DNA of 64,000 bases from Christiangramia portivictoriae DSM 23547 (GTDB taxonomy: Bacteria > Bacteroidota > Bacteroidia > Flavobacteriales > Flavobacteriaceae). Location of the stretch: positions 134,092 through 198,091 of the forward strand of contig NZ_KE383971.1 in assembly GCF_000423045.1 (NCBI RefSeq). Reading direction: 5' to 3'. This document shows, in pieces, positions 10,592-21,139 of this stretch. The position numbers and the translations under genes were made by a program. Under the pieces are notes generated by a model that was given only the letters and a program-made list of their open reading frames with translations, had not been told where the DNA came from and searched no databases. Every line of letters begins with the position of its first letter. The stretch's first letter is position 1.

Positions 10592-11188
10592 TTACAATTT
10601 TACCCTCAACCTTTCTATTTCCCGTATCGCTTCTGTTTCATCGCCCCAACCCTGGATCTCTGTATGATCCTCAAGGTCATAATGAGCAAACCAGGTTTCC
10701 AGGATGTTTACTGCACCGGGATATTGGTCCAACAGCTGTTGGTAATTTTCAGCCTGGATGGTCCTGAATTCTTTGCGAGCGGGAATAGCTATAATTTTAA
10801 AGTCTTCTTCCCCGGCATCTATGAGTTTGATCATACCAATAGGGATAAATTCCACGACCGTTCCAGAGTCTAGGGTGCTACTAAGGAGCATGATATCCAG
10901 TGCATCACCGTCTCCACCATTCACAGGATCTGAATATGTGGACGGGATGAACCCGTAATTTGCCGGATAAGCCAGAAAATCTATGATCCTCTCCTGTCCT
11001 TGCCGAAGGGACGTATTGAAACGTCTTAAATCCTTGTCGTATTCAACCTTGGCATTGGTGCCTGCCGGAATTTCTATAATGGCCTGGTAATTCCCATCTT
11101 TTGAAAGTAAGCTGGTGGATAGCAAGTCCTGTCCAGACTTGCAGGAGGCAACCAATATCAAAATAAGAAGAAGCAGCTGCCTTTTCAT
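10592..11188 (-). CDS. Family I inorganic pyrophosphatase with lipoprotein signal
   Basis: Hydrolyses pyrophosphate to phosphate. The pyrophosphatase signature DGDALDIML (around residue 93) supplies the metal-binding aspartates. EIPAGTNAKVEYDK, YPANYGFIPS and DAGEEDFK match other active-site strands of family I. Unusually, the protein begins with a hydrophobic stretch and a lipobox-like LVASC (Cys at 16), so it should be exported and lipid-anchored. The region matching the HYK segment of the E. coli enzyme reads HYDLED, apparently without the lysine. It starts one base after the upstream lipoprotein gene stops, suggesting one transcript. Confidence 0.88.
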   Translation of the reverse strand: MKRQLLLLILILVASCKSGQDLLSTSLLSKDGNYQAIIEIPAGTNAKVEYDKDLRRFNTSLRQGQERIIDFLAYPANYGFIPSTYSDPVNGGDGDALDIMLLSSTLDSGTVVEFIPIGMIKLIDAGEEDFKIIAIPARKEFRTIQAENYQQLLDQYPGAVNILETWFAHYDLEDHTEIQGWGDETEAIREIERLRVKL

Positions 11189-11189
11189 G

Positions 11190-11747
11190 CTAGTTCCAGT
11201 AGATCATAAAGTACTTTATCTTGGCATCATCTGGAATTTGTGAAGCCATGATCTTGCTATCTGTATCATAGCGAAGATTAGACGGTAATTGTGCTTTGTC
11301 TATGGTAATGTAGGCATTGATCTCATCCAGAAATACTACTGCAGAGTTGATGGTATTCTCGATCCTTGAGATCGTATAGTTCTCCATGATATCCTTGAAG
11401 GTGCTATTCACATTAAGTCCGTTCTTTGTCTCATATCGTGCATCTAGTATGCGAATGTATCCAATGGTACTGGTAGAGTCAAATTCCTGAAGTGGTTCCA
11501 GGCTCATCAGGGCTGCACCATCTTCGCCGAAAATCTTGATCTCATCTGTAGAACGAAAGTCCTGCGGACCACTAGTTTGTCTTACAATACTGTCATTTTT
11601 AAAAATGCTGTCCAGTTGATTGATCTTAACTTCCTTTTTCAAAGGTCCCACTTGTGTTGGAGTAATGAGAAATGGATTTTCTTCATCACTTGTACATGAT
11701 ACCATCGCGGCACAAAGGCCTAGAAAGATAAAAGCTTTTTTATACAT
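11190..11747 (-). CDS. Hypothetical SPII lipoprotein
   Basis: A 185-residue protein beginning MYKKAFIFLGLCAAMVSC, a clear lipoprotein signal with Cys at 18, followed by an acidic TSDEEN start to the mature chain. The remainder is soluble and beta-rich, with no motif I recognise. It lies between the HerA-like ATPase gene and the pyrophosphatase gene on the same strand with gaps of 14 bp and 1 bp, so it is probably co-transcribed with them. The function is unknown. Confidence 0.7.
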   Translation of the reverse strand: MYKKAFIFLGLCAAMVSCTSDEENPFLITPTQVGPLKKEVKINQLDSIFKNDSIVRQTSGPQDFRSTDEIKIFGEDGAALMSLEPLQEFDSTSTIGYIRILDARYETKNGLNVNSTFKDIMENYTISRIENTINSAVVFLDEINAYITIDKAQLPSNLRYDTDSKIMASQIPDDAKIKYFMIYWN

Positions 11748-11761
11748 AAATTCGAGTTCCT

Positions 11762-13285
11762 TTATTTTAAAATTTTATTCAATATTCCCATCACGCCGCG
11801 TATAAAAGTTGCACTGGTGAGTACTTTGATGATCGCACCTTCGCGAGAGCTTTTGCTTTTACGACGGGAACTGGTTTTAGTTACTTTCTCGCGTTGTTCT
11901 TTGGCCTGTTGTCTGGCTTCTTCACCTTCTGCCTCTTCGATCTTTTTATTTAAGATCTCATAAGCACTTTCGCGATCGATTTCCTCATTATATTTCTGGA
12001 CAAGTTCAGAATTTTTGTTGATTTGTCTCAATTCTGAATCAGTTAATATGTCCATTCTGCTCATTGGTGCGCGCAACATGGTCGCTACCAGTGGAGAAGG
12101 TCTTCCTTTTTCGTCTAAGGCTGAAACCATGGCTTCCCCAATACCTAACGAGGTAAGCATATTTTTGGTATCGTAAAATTCAGAAATAGGATAATTTTCA
12201 GCAGCAAGTTTGATGGCCTTTCGGTCTTTGGCGGTAAAAGCCCTTAAAGCATGCTGAATTTTCAGTCCCAATTGTCCCAAAACTTCTTCAGGTACATCGG
12301 CCGGATTCTGTGTCACGAAGTAGAGCCCGACACCCTTGGATCGTATCAGTTTTACGATACTTTCAATTTGATCAAGTAATGCATCTGAAGCTTCATCAAA
12401 AATTAAATGTGCTTCATCTATAAATAAAACGAGTTCCGGCTTATCCATATCGCCTTTCTCTGGGAAACTTGAGTAAATTTCAGCAAGCAGCGACAGCATG
12501 AATGTAGAGAACAATTTTGGCCTGTCCTGTATATCGGTAAGTCTCAAAATATTTACATAACCTTTGCCATCTGAGGTTTTTCTTAGGAGATCATTTACTT
12601 CGAAAGACTTTTCACCAAAAAACAACTCTGCACCTTGTTGTTCCAGTGCCACGATCTTCCGAAGAATAGCACCGGTGGAAGCGCTGGAAATTCTTCCATA
12701 TTCCTTGCTAATTTCTTCCTTACCTTCTTCAGTAGTATACTGAAGCATCTTTTTAAGATCCTTAAGATCCAGAAGTGGAAGATGATTGTCGTCGCAGTAT
12801 TTAAAAATGATCGCCATGATACCGGATTGAGTATCATTCAGATCCAAAATTCTTGATAAGAGTACCGGGCCAAATTCACTGACTGTTGCTCTTAGTCTTA
12901 CGCCGTCCTGTTCTGAAAGACTGAGCATTTCTACAGGTGCAGCAGCAGGATTATAAGGGAAACCGAGTTTCTCATGTCGTTCATCTATAAATGTCGCGCC
13001 ATCTGAAGCTTTGGCAATCCCGCTAAGATCACCCTTTACATCCATTAGTAATACCGGAACTCCCTTCTGAGATAGATTTTCTGCCAGGATTTGGAGCGTT
13101 TTCGACTTTCCGGTTCCGGTAGCACCGGCGATCAATCCGTGCCGGTTCATGGTTTTTAATGGAACCTTTACCGGCGCACTCGCAAAAACCTGTTCTTCCA
13201 GCATACCTGCACCCAGATATATATAGTCGCCTTTTGTAGTGTATTCTGAAGATATATGATCTACGAATTTTTCTGTTGTGGTCAT
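11762..13285 (-). CDS. HerA-like ATPase of the DUF853/YjgR family
   Basis: A 507-residue FtsK/HerA-type P-loop ATPase. Walker A is GATGTGKSKT (about residues 54-63) and Walker B is ELVLFIDEAHLIFD (around 285). The segment RSKGVGLYFVTQNPADVPEEVLGQLG is a strong family signature. Length and motif order match the E. coli YjgR type, whose function is not settled; members resemble DNA-pumping ATPases but lack a nuclease partner here. The tail is Lys/Arg/Ser-rich. Its ATG overlaps the stop of the LD-carboxypeptidase gene by 4 bp. Confidence 0.85.
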   Translation of the reverse strand: MTTTEKFVDHISSEYTTKGDYIYLGAGMLEEQVFASAPVKVPLKTMNRHGLIAGATGTGKSKTLQILAENLSQKGVPVLLMDVKGDLSGIAKASDGATFIDERHEKLGFPYNPAAAPVEMLSLSEQDGVRLRATVSEFGPVLLSRILDLNDTQSGIMAIIFKYCDDNHLPLLDLKDLKKMLQYTTEEGKEEISKEYGRISSASTGAILRKIVALEQQGAELFFGEKSFEVNDLLRKTSDGKGYVNILRLTDIQDRPKLFSTFMLSLLAEIYSSFPEKGDMDKPELVLFIDEAHLIFDEASDALLDQIESIVKLIRSKGVGLYFVTQNPADVPEEVLGQLGLKIQHALRAFTAKDRKAIKLAAENYPISEFYDTKNMLTSLGIGEAMVSALDEKGRPSPLVATMLRAPMSRMDILTDSELRQINKNSELVQKYNEEIDRESAYEILNKKIEEAEGEEARQQAKEQREKVTKTSSRRKSKSSREGAIIKVLTSATFIRGVMGILNKILK

Positions 13286-14334
13286 CTTACTGCAGATTTT
13301 AATAATGTTATGGTACCATTTTTACTATTCACCTCAGCTTCAATTCCATTCGGGATCGTGCTGTTGTCATCTATATGACCAATCATTGCGCCTGAGAATG
13401 CAGGGATCTTCAGTGGTTTGATATAGTGATCTATGACTTCTTCCATGGTAAGTGAGCCATAACCGCTTCCACCGGGATCACAGCCAGTACATTTTCCAAA
13501 GACAAATCCTGAGACCTGCTCAAGGATACCGCCAAGTTTGAGTTGGGACATCATCCTGTCTACAGCATAGATCTTTTCTCCAATATCTTCGAGATACAGG
13601 ATCTTATTAGACCAGTTCCCAGGGAAGTAAGGAGTTCCCATGATGGCTGTTAATACAGATAGGTTTCCGCCAAGTAATTCTCCTTTCGCGGTACCAGGAT
13701 GAATAGTTCTAATTCTATTACTGGTTTGCACTTCCAGTAAATTGTGATTTTGAGGATTGGCATACTCAATCATATCTCCTTCAAATAGAAGCGTCCTGAA
13801 AATTTCGTAATTGAATTCATTCCAGGAAGAGCTAGCCATTGGTCCATGAAATGTCACCAGTCCGGTTTTTTCATAGAGTGCCAGATGCAATGCGGTAATA
13901 TCGCTATACCCTATAAAGATTTTCGGATTATTTTGAATTAGGTCGTAATCAATTTTGTCCAGAATTCGTGAAGCTCCGGCACCTCCGCGAAGAGCAATGA
14001 TCGCATTAATATCAGGATCACCGAACATTTGATTTAGTTCTGAAGCACGTTGCTCATCGGTTCCACCCAGGTGGCCGTATCTGCCTTTGGCGAATTCTCC
14101 AAATTTCACCTTTAATCCCATTCCTTCGAGATTTTCCCGGGCGATCTCATAAGGTTCGCTGTCAAAAATCGCTCCGGCAGGACTAACGATTCCGATAGTA
14201 TCACCTTTAGAAAGTTTTTTTGGAATTAGTTTCTGCTTATCGAAAAGTTGCGGCTTTGGAGCTGCTGAAAATGATTGAAAGGGAATGCTTAATCCTGCAA
14301 GTCCCAGACCGTAAACGAAATTGCGTCTTTTCAT
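13282..14334 (-). CDS. LD-carboxypeptidase (peptidase S66), exported
   Basis: Serine peptidase that trims the terminal D-Ala from murein tetrapeptides. The N-terminus MKRRNFVYGLGLAGLSIPF looks like a Tat or Sec signal peptide with an RR pair. The Ser nucleophile is expected in GYSDITAL, with the Glu/His partners towards the C-terminus near GAMIGHIDDN. The GGNLSVL segment is also typical. The 350 residues include an exported leader, unlike the cytoplasmic E. coli LdcA (about 300 residues). It lies downstream of a D-Ala-D-Ala carboxypeptidase gene, so a shared role in murein turnover is likely. Confidence 0.9.
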   Translation of the reverse strand: MKRRNFVYGLGLAGLSIPFQSFSAAPKPQLFDKQKLIPKKLSKGDTIGIVSPAGAIFDSEPYEIARENLEGMGLKVKFGEFAKGRYGHLGGTDEQRASELNQMFGDPDINAIIALRGGAGASRILDKIDYDLIQNNPKIFIGYSDITALHLALYEKTGLVTFHGPMASSSWNEFNYEIFRTLLFEGDMIEYANPQNHNLLEVQTSNRIRTIHPGTAKGELLGGNLSVLTAIMGTPYFPGNWSNKILYLEDIGEKIYAVDRMMSQLKLGGILEQVSGFVFGKCTGCDPGGSGYGSLTMEEVIDHYIKPLKIPAFSGAMIGHIDDNSTIPNGIEAEVNSKNGTITLLKSAVR

Positions 14335-14383
14335 AGGTATGTATACTGTCTCGAAATTAGGGAATATTTGGAACTTCTAAAAT

Positions 14384-15649
14384 TCAATATCTATTTCGAA
14401 TATGGATTAACAACTTTGAAATTTCAGCCTTGATCTGTTCAGCAGAACCTAAGTGATTGGAATTCATGATACTGAAGATTAGCAGTCGATCACTATTTGT
14501 TTTCAGATAACCACTAAGGCTATAATTATTTTTTAAAGTGCCAGATTTGGCGAATACAAATGCATTTTCGTCTGTTAATATATCTGCAAGGGTTCCATCT
14601 TTTCCTGCGGTGGGAAAAATGGCTGTAATCCAGGTCTCTGTTTTTTTGTTCCAGATGCGTTGGAGAATGTTTGCCAGGTTAGCTGGTGAGTTCATGTTAT
14701 ACCTAGACAATCCAGAACCATCTGCCCATTGAAATTCGTCTGGCAGATCGTTCAAAAGCATCTTTCTGGTTTGATCTATGGCAATTCGTGTGCTCATGGT
14801 GTCGGTTAATTTTTCTGAAATCATGACCAGCAATTGTTCGGCAATGAGATTGTCGCTCTGGTGCATCATTTGTTTGTAAAGACTGTCGGAAGCGATGGAC
14901 TTGATGGTCTTGCTGGCTTTTTGGCCAGGAGGAATCATTGTAATAGATCGTCCAGTTTGCTGCTCAAGAATTTGAATGCTTAATTCTTCTGAAGTTTCAA
15001 AAGGAACACGAAAAGTATCCTGCTTCTGAATGTTCTGCGGAACCATAAATTGATTCCTGCCCTCCAACTTTTTTAACCTGTCTACATCACTGTATATAAT
15101 GCTGTCCTGAAAAATACCCGGATAGATGATAACACCTTTGTTGCTTTGACTGAAGCTAAGATTATTTCCATAAACAGGAATGGCAGAAATTTGAGGAGAG
15201 AAGGCGTAAGTAAAGTCATCCCAGCTCCAGCCGGCACCGTAAGCCGCCTGTTTCCAGTTGGCTGTTTGATAGTAGATGGAATCCCTGGAATTCCGTAGAA
15301 ATTCCAGGGCTGCGCTCGAGGAGAATTCAGGATTTAGCAATCCCGGATCTCCGGTGGCGGAAACTATGAGCGAATCTTCCGTATTTCTGTATCTGAATGT
15401 ATGAATGCTGTCATCCAGAAAATGTATGGCAGCATATAGACTGAGTATTTTGGTATTCGAAGCGGGAGTGAAAGTTTTGTGAGCGTTGTACTGAAATAGT
15501 TCCTTACCAGATGCAGCATCCAGCAAAATCATCCCGGTAAATCCATGATGATCTTTCTCGAATGCTTCGGTTCTTCGAGATAAACCGGGAGCACAGGAGG
15601 ATATGAAACCCAGGGCGAACAAAACTGCTATGAAGATCTTCAGCCGCAC
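14384..15649 (-). CDS. D-alanyl-D-alanine carboxypeptidase/endopeptidase (PBP, S13 family)
   Basis: Penicillin-binding protein trimming or cutting murein cross-links. The three active-site motifs are visible: SxxK as SNTK at residues 64-67, SDN in HQSDNLIAEQ, and the KTG-like box as KSGTLKN near the C-terminus. DGSGLSRYN is a further S13 marker. The N-terminus MRLKIFIAVLFALGFISSC is a lipoprotein signal, so the enzyme is probably membrane-anchored in the periplasm. At 421 residues it is shorter than E. coli DacB. It is the first gene of the minus-strand run down to 10.6 kb. Confidence 0.9.
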   Translation of the reverse strand: MRLKIFIAVLFALGFISSCAPGLSRRTEAFEKDHHGFTGMILLDAASGKELFQYNAHKTFTPASNTKILSLYAAIHFLDDSIHTFRYRNTEDSLIVSATGDPGLLNPEFSSSAALEFLRNSRDSIYYQTANWKQAAYGAGWSWDDFTYAFSPQISAIPVYGNNLSFSQSNKGVIIYPGIFQDSIIYSDVDRLKKLEGRNQFMVPQNIQKQDTFRVPFETSEELSIQILEQQTGRSITMIPPGQKASKTIKSIASDSLYKQMMHQSDNLIAEQLLVMISEKLTDTMSTRIAIDQTRKMLLNDLPDEFQWADGSGLSRYNMNSPANLANILQRIWNKKTETWITAIFPTAGKDGTLADILTDENAFVFAKSGTLKNNYSLSGYLKTNSDRLLIFSIMNSNHLGSAEQIKAEISKLLIHIRNRY

Positions 15650-15728
15650 ATTAAATATTTGCTTTAAATATAAAGTATATCGGTTTCAGAATTAAACAGA
15701 AGGAACAGAAACTCAAAAACAAAGGTTA

Positions 15729-15757
15729 TTGATCCTGAAGTATAATGATTATCTTTG
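15729..15757 (+). promoter_or_regulatory. Bacteroidota-type promoter for queE
   Basis: TTG at 15729-15731 and TATCTTTG at 15750-15757 match the known Bacteroidota pattern TTG / TAnnTTTG with an 18 bp gap. The -7 element ends only 6 bases before the ATG at 15764, so the transcript may have almost no leader. Confidence 0.65.
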
Positions 15758-15763
15758 CCGGCT

Positions 15764-16396
15764 ATGATTTCAGAAGAGACAAAAAGCCTGGTTGACAAAG
15801 GAATAATGCTTCCGCTAATGGAAGAATTTTATACCATTCAGGGAGAAGGATTCCATAAGGGAACGGCCGCGTATTTTATACGAATTGGTGGTTGTGATGT
15901 AGGTTGTCACTGGTGTGATGTGAAAGAAAGCTGGGATGCCTCTACACATCCACCTACCCATATCGGGGAGATTGTTGAAAATGCCACTCGCCACAGCAAA
16001 ACTATTGTAATTACCGGTGGTGAACCATTAACCTGGGACATGACTGCGCTCACCCAGAATCTTAAAAATCAAGGTTGCGATATACATATAGAGACTTCCG
16101 GGGCTTATGAGCTTTCCGGAACATGGGACTGGATATGTCTTTCACCCAAAAAAATCAAATTACCTACGGAGGAGATCTATCCTTTGGCGAACGAGCTTAA
16201 GGTGATCGTTTTTAATAAACATGACCTGCAATTTGCTGAAGAACAGGCTGCCAGGGTGAGTGAAAATTGTATCTTATATCTGCAGCCGGAATGGAGTAAC
16301 CGGGAGAAGGTGATCCCAATGATCGTGGATTATGTTATGGAAAATCCAAAATGGAAAGTATCATTACAAACTCATAAGTATTTAAACATACCATAA
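15764..16396 (+). CDS. queE: 7-carboxy-7-deazaguanine synthase QueE
   Basis: Radical SAM enzyme that converts 6-carboxytetrahydropterin to 7-carboxy-7-deazaguanine on the way to queuosine. The N-terminal substrate loop EEFYTIQGEG is diagnostic. The iron-sulfur cluster motif is CDVGCHWC, followed by VITGGEPL. A TTG nine bases upstream is also in frame, but I chose the ATG at 15764 (210 residues) because the promoter -7 element overlaps the TTG. No other queuosine genes are nearby; folE at 30.2 kb makes the pathway's early pterin precursor. Confidence 0.95.
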   Translation: MISEETKSLVDKGIMLPLMEEFYTIQGEGFHKGTAAYFIRIGGCDVGCHWCDVKESWDASTHPPTHIGEIVENATRHSKTIVITGGEPLTWDMTALTQNLKNQGCDIHIETSGAYELSGTWDWICLSPKKIKLPTEEIYPLANELKVIVFNKHDLQFAEEQAARVSENCILYLQPEWSNREKVIPMIVDYVMENPKWKVSLQTHKYLNIP

Positions 16397-16400
16397 AAAA

Positions 16401-16424
16401 AACGCCCGTGAAGGGCGTTTTTGA
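16401..16424 (+). terminator. Bidirectional terminator between queE and the DUF2911 gene
   Basis: The stem AACGCCC / GGGCGTT has a 5-base loop, an A run on the left and a T run on the right, so it can serve both convergent genes. Confidence 0.9.
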
Positions 16425-16447
16425 TTTATTTGCTGCTGTACTTCAGC

Positions 16448-17026
16448 TTAGTTCACATTCTTAAATGGAACTTTTACGTAGCTGTTGTCCCATCCAATAA
16501 GAAGGTCTGCACCATTTTTAGCTTCCTGAAAAGCCATCGATAGCGATTCGATCGTATTAGGAGCCTTTCTTACCGGCACATTGATTCTTACCTGGTCCTC
16601 TTTATCTGTATATTCATAAGAACCCCATGTATTGGTTTTGCTATTAAGAATAACGGTCCATTCCTGTTCTCCGGGAATAGTGTATAAAGTGTAATTTCCA
16701 GCTTTAATGGTAGCATCTGCAACTTTCATATCCTTATATAAAGTTACTTCGGTGGCTTCGTTCGCTCCAGTTCTCCATACCTCTCCATAAGGTACCAGTT
16801 TACCGAAAATCTCACGATTTCTTTTTTGTGGTCGGCTATAAATAACTCTTGCCACTGCAGCATCATCTTTGTCTCTGTACAAAGCGAGGTCCATTGGACT
16901 TGCGTCTACTTTGGAGAATTTAAGTTCTTCCTTAGAATAGTTCACCTTATCGTCATCCTGTGCGTTAATAGGACTGGCAACGAAGAAAAACATTGCGCTT
17001 AAACCACCTATGATCAATTTTTTCAT
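16448..17026 (-). CDS. DUF2911 domain protein, exported
   Basis: A 192-residue protein with a Sec signal peptide (MKKLIIGGLSAMFFFVASPINA, then QDDD). The mature part matches my memory of the DUF2911 family, whose hallmark is the segment YGEVWRTGANEATEVTLYKD followed by AGNYTLYTIPGEQEWTVILN. The family is abundant in Bacteroidota, is probably periplasmic, and has no assigned reaction. It is a single gene, convergent with queE and divergent from asnB. Confidence 0.85.
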   Translation of the reverse strand: MKKLIIGGLSAMFFFVASPINAQDDDKVNYSKEELKFSKVDASPMDLALYRDKDDAAVARVIYSRPQKRNREIFGKLVPYGEVWRTGANEATEVTLYKDMKVADATIKAGNYTLYTIPGEQEWTVILNSKTNTWGSYEYTDKEDQVRINVPVRKAPNTIESLSMAFQEAKNGADLLIGWDNSYVKVPFKNVN

Positions 17027-17285
17027 AATTCTAAATATTTGAATTTTAGTAAGTATAAAGATAAGATGTAGAAAAGCGTGAATTGTTAAAGAAGCTCCAA
17101 CAAGCTGTTAAAATTTTAGTGCAAGTTTACAAATGGAAGAAAAGTTTCAATTTTAGGGGGATGTACTTGCTTTTAAGATGTAATTCTTCAGAAGAACTTT
17201 TCAATTATAATTGCTTTTGAAAATTGCGTTTTCATTTATATAGCATTGACCCATATTTGTCTCATAATAATAAACAATATAAGTC
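17027..17285. other. Divergent intergenic region, DUF2911 gene / asnB
   Basis: About 260 bp, AT-rich, between two divergently transcribed genes. It should hold both promoters. On the plus strand CATATTTG, about 25 bases before the asnB ATG, is one mismatch from TAnnTTTG. On the minus strand TATCTTTA is likewise near-consensus. I see no riboswitch or other structure that I can name. Confidence 0.35.
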
Positions 17286-18890
17286 ATGTGTGGAATTTTA
17301 GCAGTTATCGGAAAAGATCTTGACAAAAAGAAGATCGCTGATCTTTCAAAAAGAATGTCTCATAGAGGCCCTGATGAAAGCGGACTGAAAATTACTGAAA
17401 AAGGTTACGTGATAGCTCACGAACGCCTTTCAATCGTAGATCTCACCACAGGTATTCAGCCAATTCAAGGAACTGAATCTGCCTGGATGGTACACAATGG
17501 AGAGATTTATAACCACATGTCGCTAAGAAATAATGAACTTAAGGATCATACTTTTAGAACTACAGGAGATTCTGAAGTCATTGTTCACATGTATGAAAAG
17601 TACGGTCTCGAATTTGTGGATAAATTGGATGGCGTCTTTTCTTTTGTCATCATAGATGGTGAAGATTTTATGGTCGCCAGGGATCCAATTGGTGTGAAAC
17701 CTCTTTACTATGGTAAGGATGAAACTGGCGCCATGTGGTTTGCCAGTGAAATGAAATCTCTTGCAGACAGCTGTATTGAATTTCACGCTTTCCCTCCTGG
17801 GCATTATTATACTCCAGAAACCGGGTTTGTAAGATATTATTCTCCAGATTGGTTTGATGCTGAAGTTGCCACGCAGCCGGCAGATCTTAAAAAACTACGT
17901 GAAAGTTTGATCGAAGCGACCAGAAAAAGACTTATGGCAGATGTGCCGCTTGGTGTATTGCTTAGTGGTGGACTCGATTCTTCATTAACAAGTTCTATTG
18001 CGGCGAGGCTAATGAAAGATAGTGGCCAGACTTTGCATTCCTTCTCTATTGGATTGGATGAAGCGGCACCAGATCTTATTGCAGCACGTAAAGTTGCAGA
18101 CTTTCTGGGAACTGAACATCATGAAATTCATTTCACCGTAGAGGAAGGGATCTCTATTCTTAAAAAACTTGTGTGGCATCTCGAAACCTATGATGTCACT
18201 TCCATTAGAGCCAGTACCCCAATGTATTTTCTTTCCAAAGCTATTGCTGAAAAAGGGATAAAAGTAGTATTGTCTGGAGAAGGATCAGACGAGATTCTGG
18301 GTGGATACCTGTATTTCAAAAATGCTCCTTCTGCGGAAGAATTTCAGAAAGAGACCATTAGAAGAGTACAGCGACTGGCTACTGCAGATTGCCTGAGAGC
18401 AGATAAATCAACGATGGCTCATGGTCTTGAAGCACGGGTGCCTTTTCTGGATAAGGCATTCTTAAAGACCGCTATGGAAATAGTTCCTGAAGAAAAAATG
18501 CCGGTTACTTATGATGGAGTGGAAAAGTATATTTTAAGAAAAGCATTCGATACTCCTGAAGAGCCTTTTCTTCCAAAGGAAGTATTGTGGAGACAGAAAG
18601 AACAGTTTAGTGATGGAGTAGGTTACAACTGGATCGACCAGTTAATAGAATATGCTTCAGAGCAGGTAACAGATGTACAAATGCAAACTGCAGCTACAAA
18701 ATTCCCGGTGAATACTCCAGCGACCAAGGAAGCTTATTTCTACCGCGAGATCTTTCAGGAGCACTTCCCACAGGATTCTGCAGCAAAGACTGTAAAAAGG
18801 TGGATTCCGAAGTGGCAGAAAGATCTGGATCCTAGCGGAAGAGCCAATGAAACTCATGTCGCTCCCGGTATGAAGAAAGTTGCCGTATAA
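17286..18890 (+). CDS. asnB: Glutamine-hydrolysing asparagine synthase B
   Basis: Makes asparagine from aspartate, ATP and glutamine. The N-terminal Ntn glutaminase domain begins MCGILAVIG, with Cys2 as the nucleophile after Met removal, and has RMSHRGPDESG. The synthetase domain carries the ATP-pyrophosphatase loop LLSGGLDSSL around residue 230 and VVLSGEGSDEILGGY. The 534-residue length and the C-terminal segment KRWIPKW fit the E. coli AsnB type. It stands alone between a divergent gene and a strong terminator. Confidence 0.95.
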   Translation: MCGILAVIGKDLDKKKIADLSKRMSHRGPDESGLKITEKGYVIAHERLSIVDLTTGIQPIQGTESAWMVHNGEIYNHMSLRNNELKDHTFRTTGDSEVIVHMYEKYGLEFVDKLDGVFSFVIIDGEDFMVARDPIGVKPLYYGKDETGAMWFASEMKSLADSCIEFHAFPPGHYYTPETGFVRYYSPDWFDAEVATQPADLKKLRESLIEATRKRLMADVPLGVLLSGGLDSSLTSSIAARLMKDSGQTLHSFSIGLDEAAPDLIAARKVADFLGTEHHEIHFTVEEGISILKKLVWHLETYDVTSIRASTPMYFLSKAIAEKGIKVVLSGEGSDEILGGYLYFKNAPSAEEFQKETIRRVQRLATADCLRADKSTMAHGLEARVPFLDKAFLKTAMEIVPEEKMPVTYDGVEKYILRKAFDTPEEPFLPKEVLWRQKEQFSDGVGYNWIDQLIEYASEQVTDVQMQTAATKFPVNTPATKEAYFYREIFQEHFPQDSAAKTVKRWIPKWQKDLDPSGRANETHVAPGMKKVAV

Positions 18891-18917
18891 ACCTCAAAAA
18901 ATATCTGAATTAGCTCA

Positions 18918-18959
18918 AAACCCGAAATGTGAAAATATTCTTAAACATTTCGGGTTTTT
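18918..18959 (+). terminator. Terminator after asnB
   Basis: Perfect 13-bp arms (18918-18930 and 18945-18957, AAACCCGAAATGT and its complement) with a 14-base loop, ending in a T run. Confidence 0.9.
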
Positions 18960-19027
18960 CCACATAATTTGTTGATAACTTCAAGCCTGAGCGCAGGTCT
19001 GTAACCTGTTAAAAGTATGCGAATTGT

Positions 19028-19035
19028 TATATTTG
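19028..19035 (+). promoter_or_regulatory. Promoter -7 element for gyrB
   Basis: TATATTTG matches TAnnTTTG. CTG at 19006-19008 is a one-mismatch -33 TTG with a 19 bp gap. The gyrB ATG lies 37 bases downstream. Confidence 0.55.
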
Positions 19036-19066
19036 TTCGTTATCCAAAAGAGATAAAATTAATTAG

Positions 19067-21013
<1,947 letters not shown>

Positions 21014-21037
21014 TATTTTCTAACATAATAATGATCT

Positions 21038-21070
21038 AAACCCACGCTAAAACTAAGTGTGGGTTTTTTT
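21038..21070 (+). terminator. Terminator after gyrB
   Basis: The stem AAACCCAC / GTGGGTTT with a 13-base loop runs into a T tract. Confidence 0.85.
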
Positions 21071-21139
21071 CGTTTAATATTTGTGTGACTCTTATATTTA
21101 CCAACCCTAACACCTATAATTTAACCTAAATCAATACAA

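Noticed and set aside
15650-15728. preQ1 riboswitch before queE
   Set aside because: The promoter-like element sits directly before the start codon, leaving no room for an aptamer, and I see no fitting fold.
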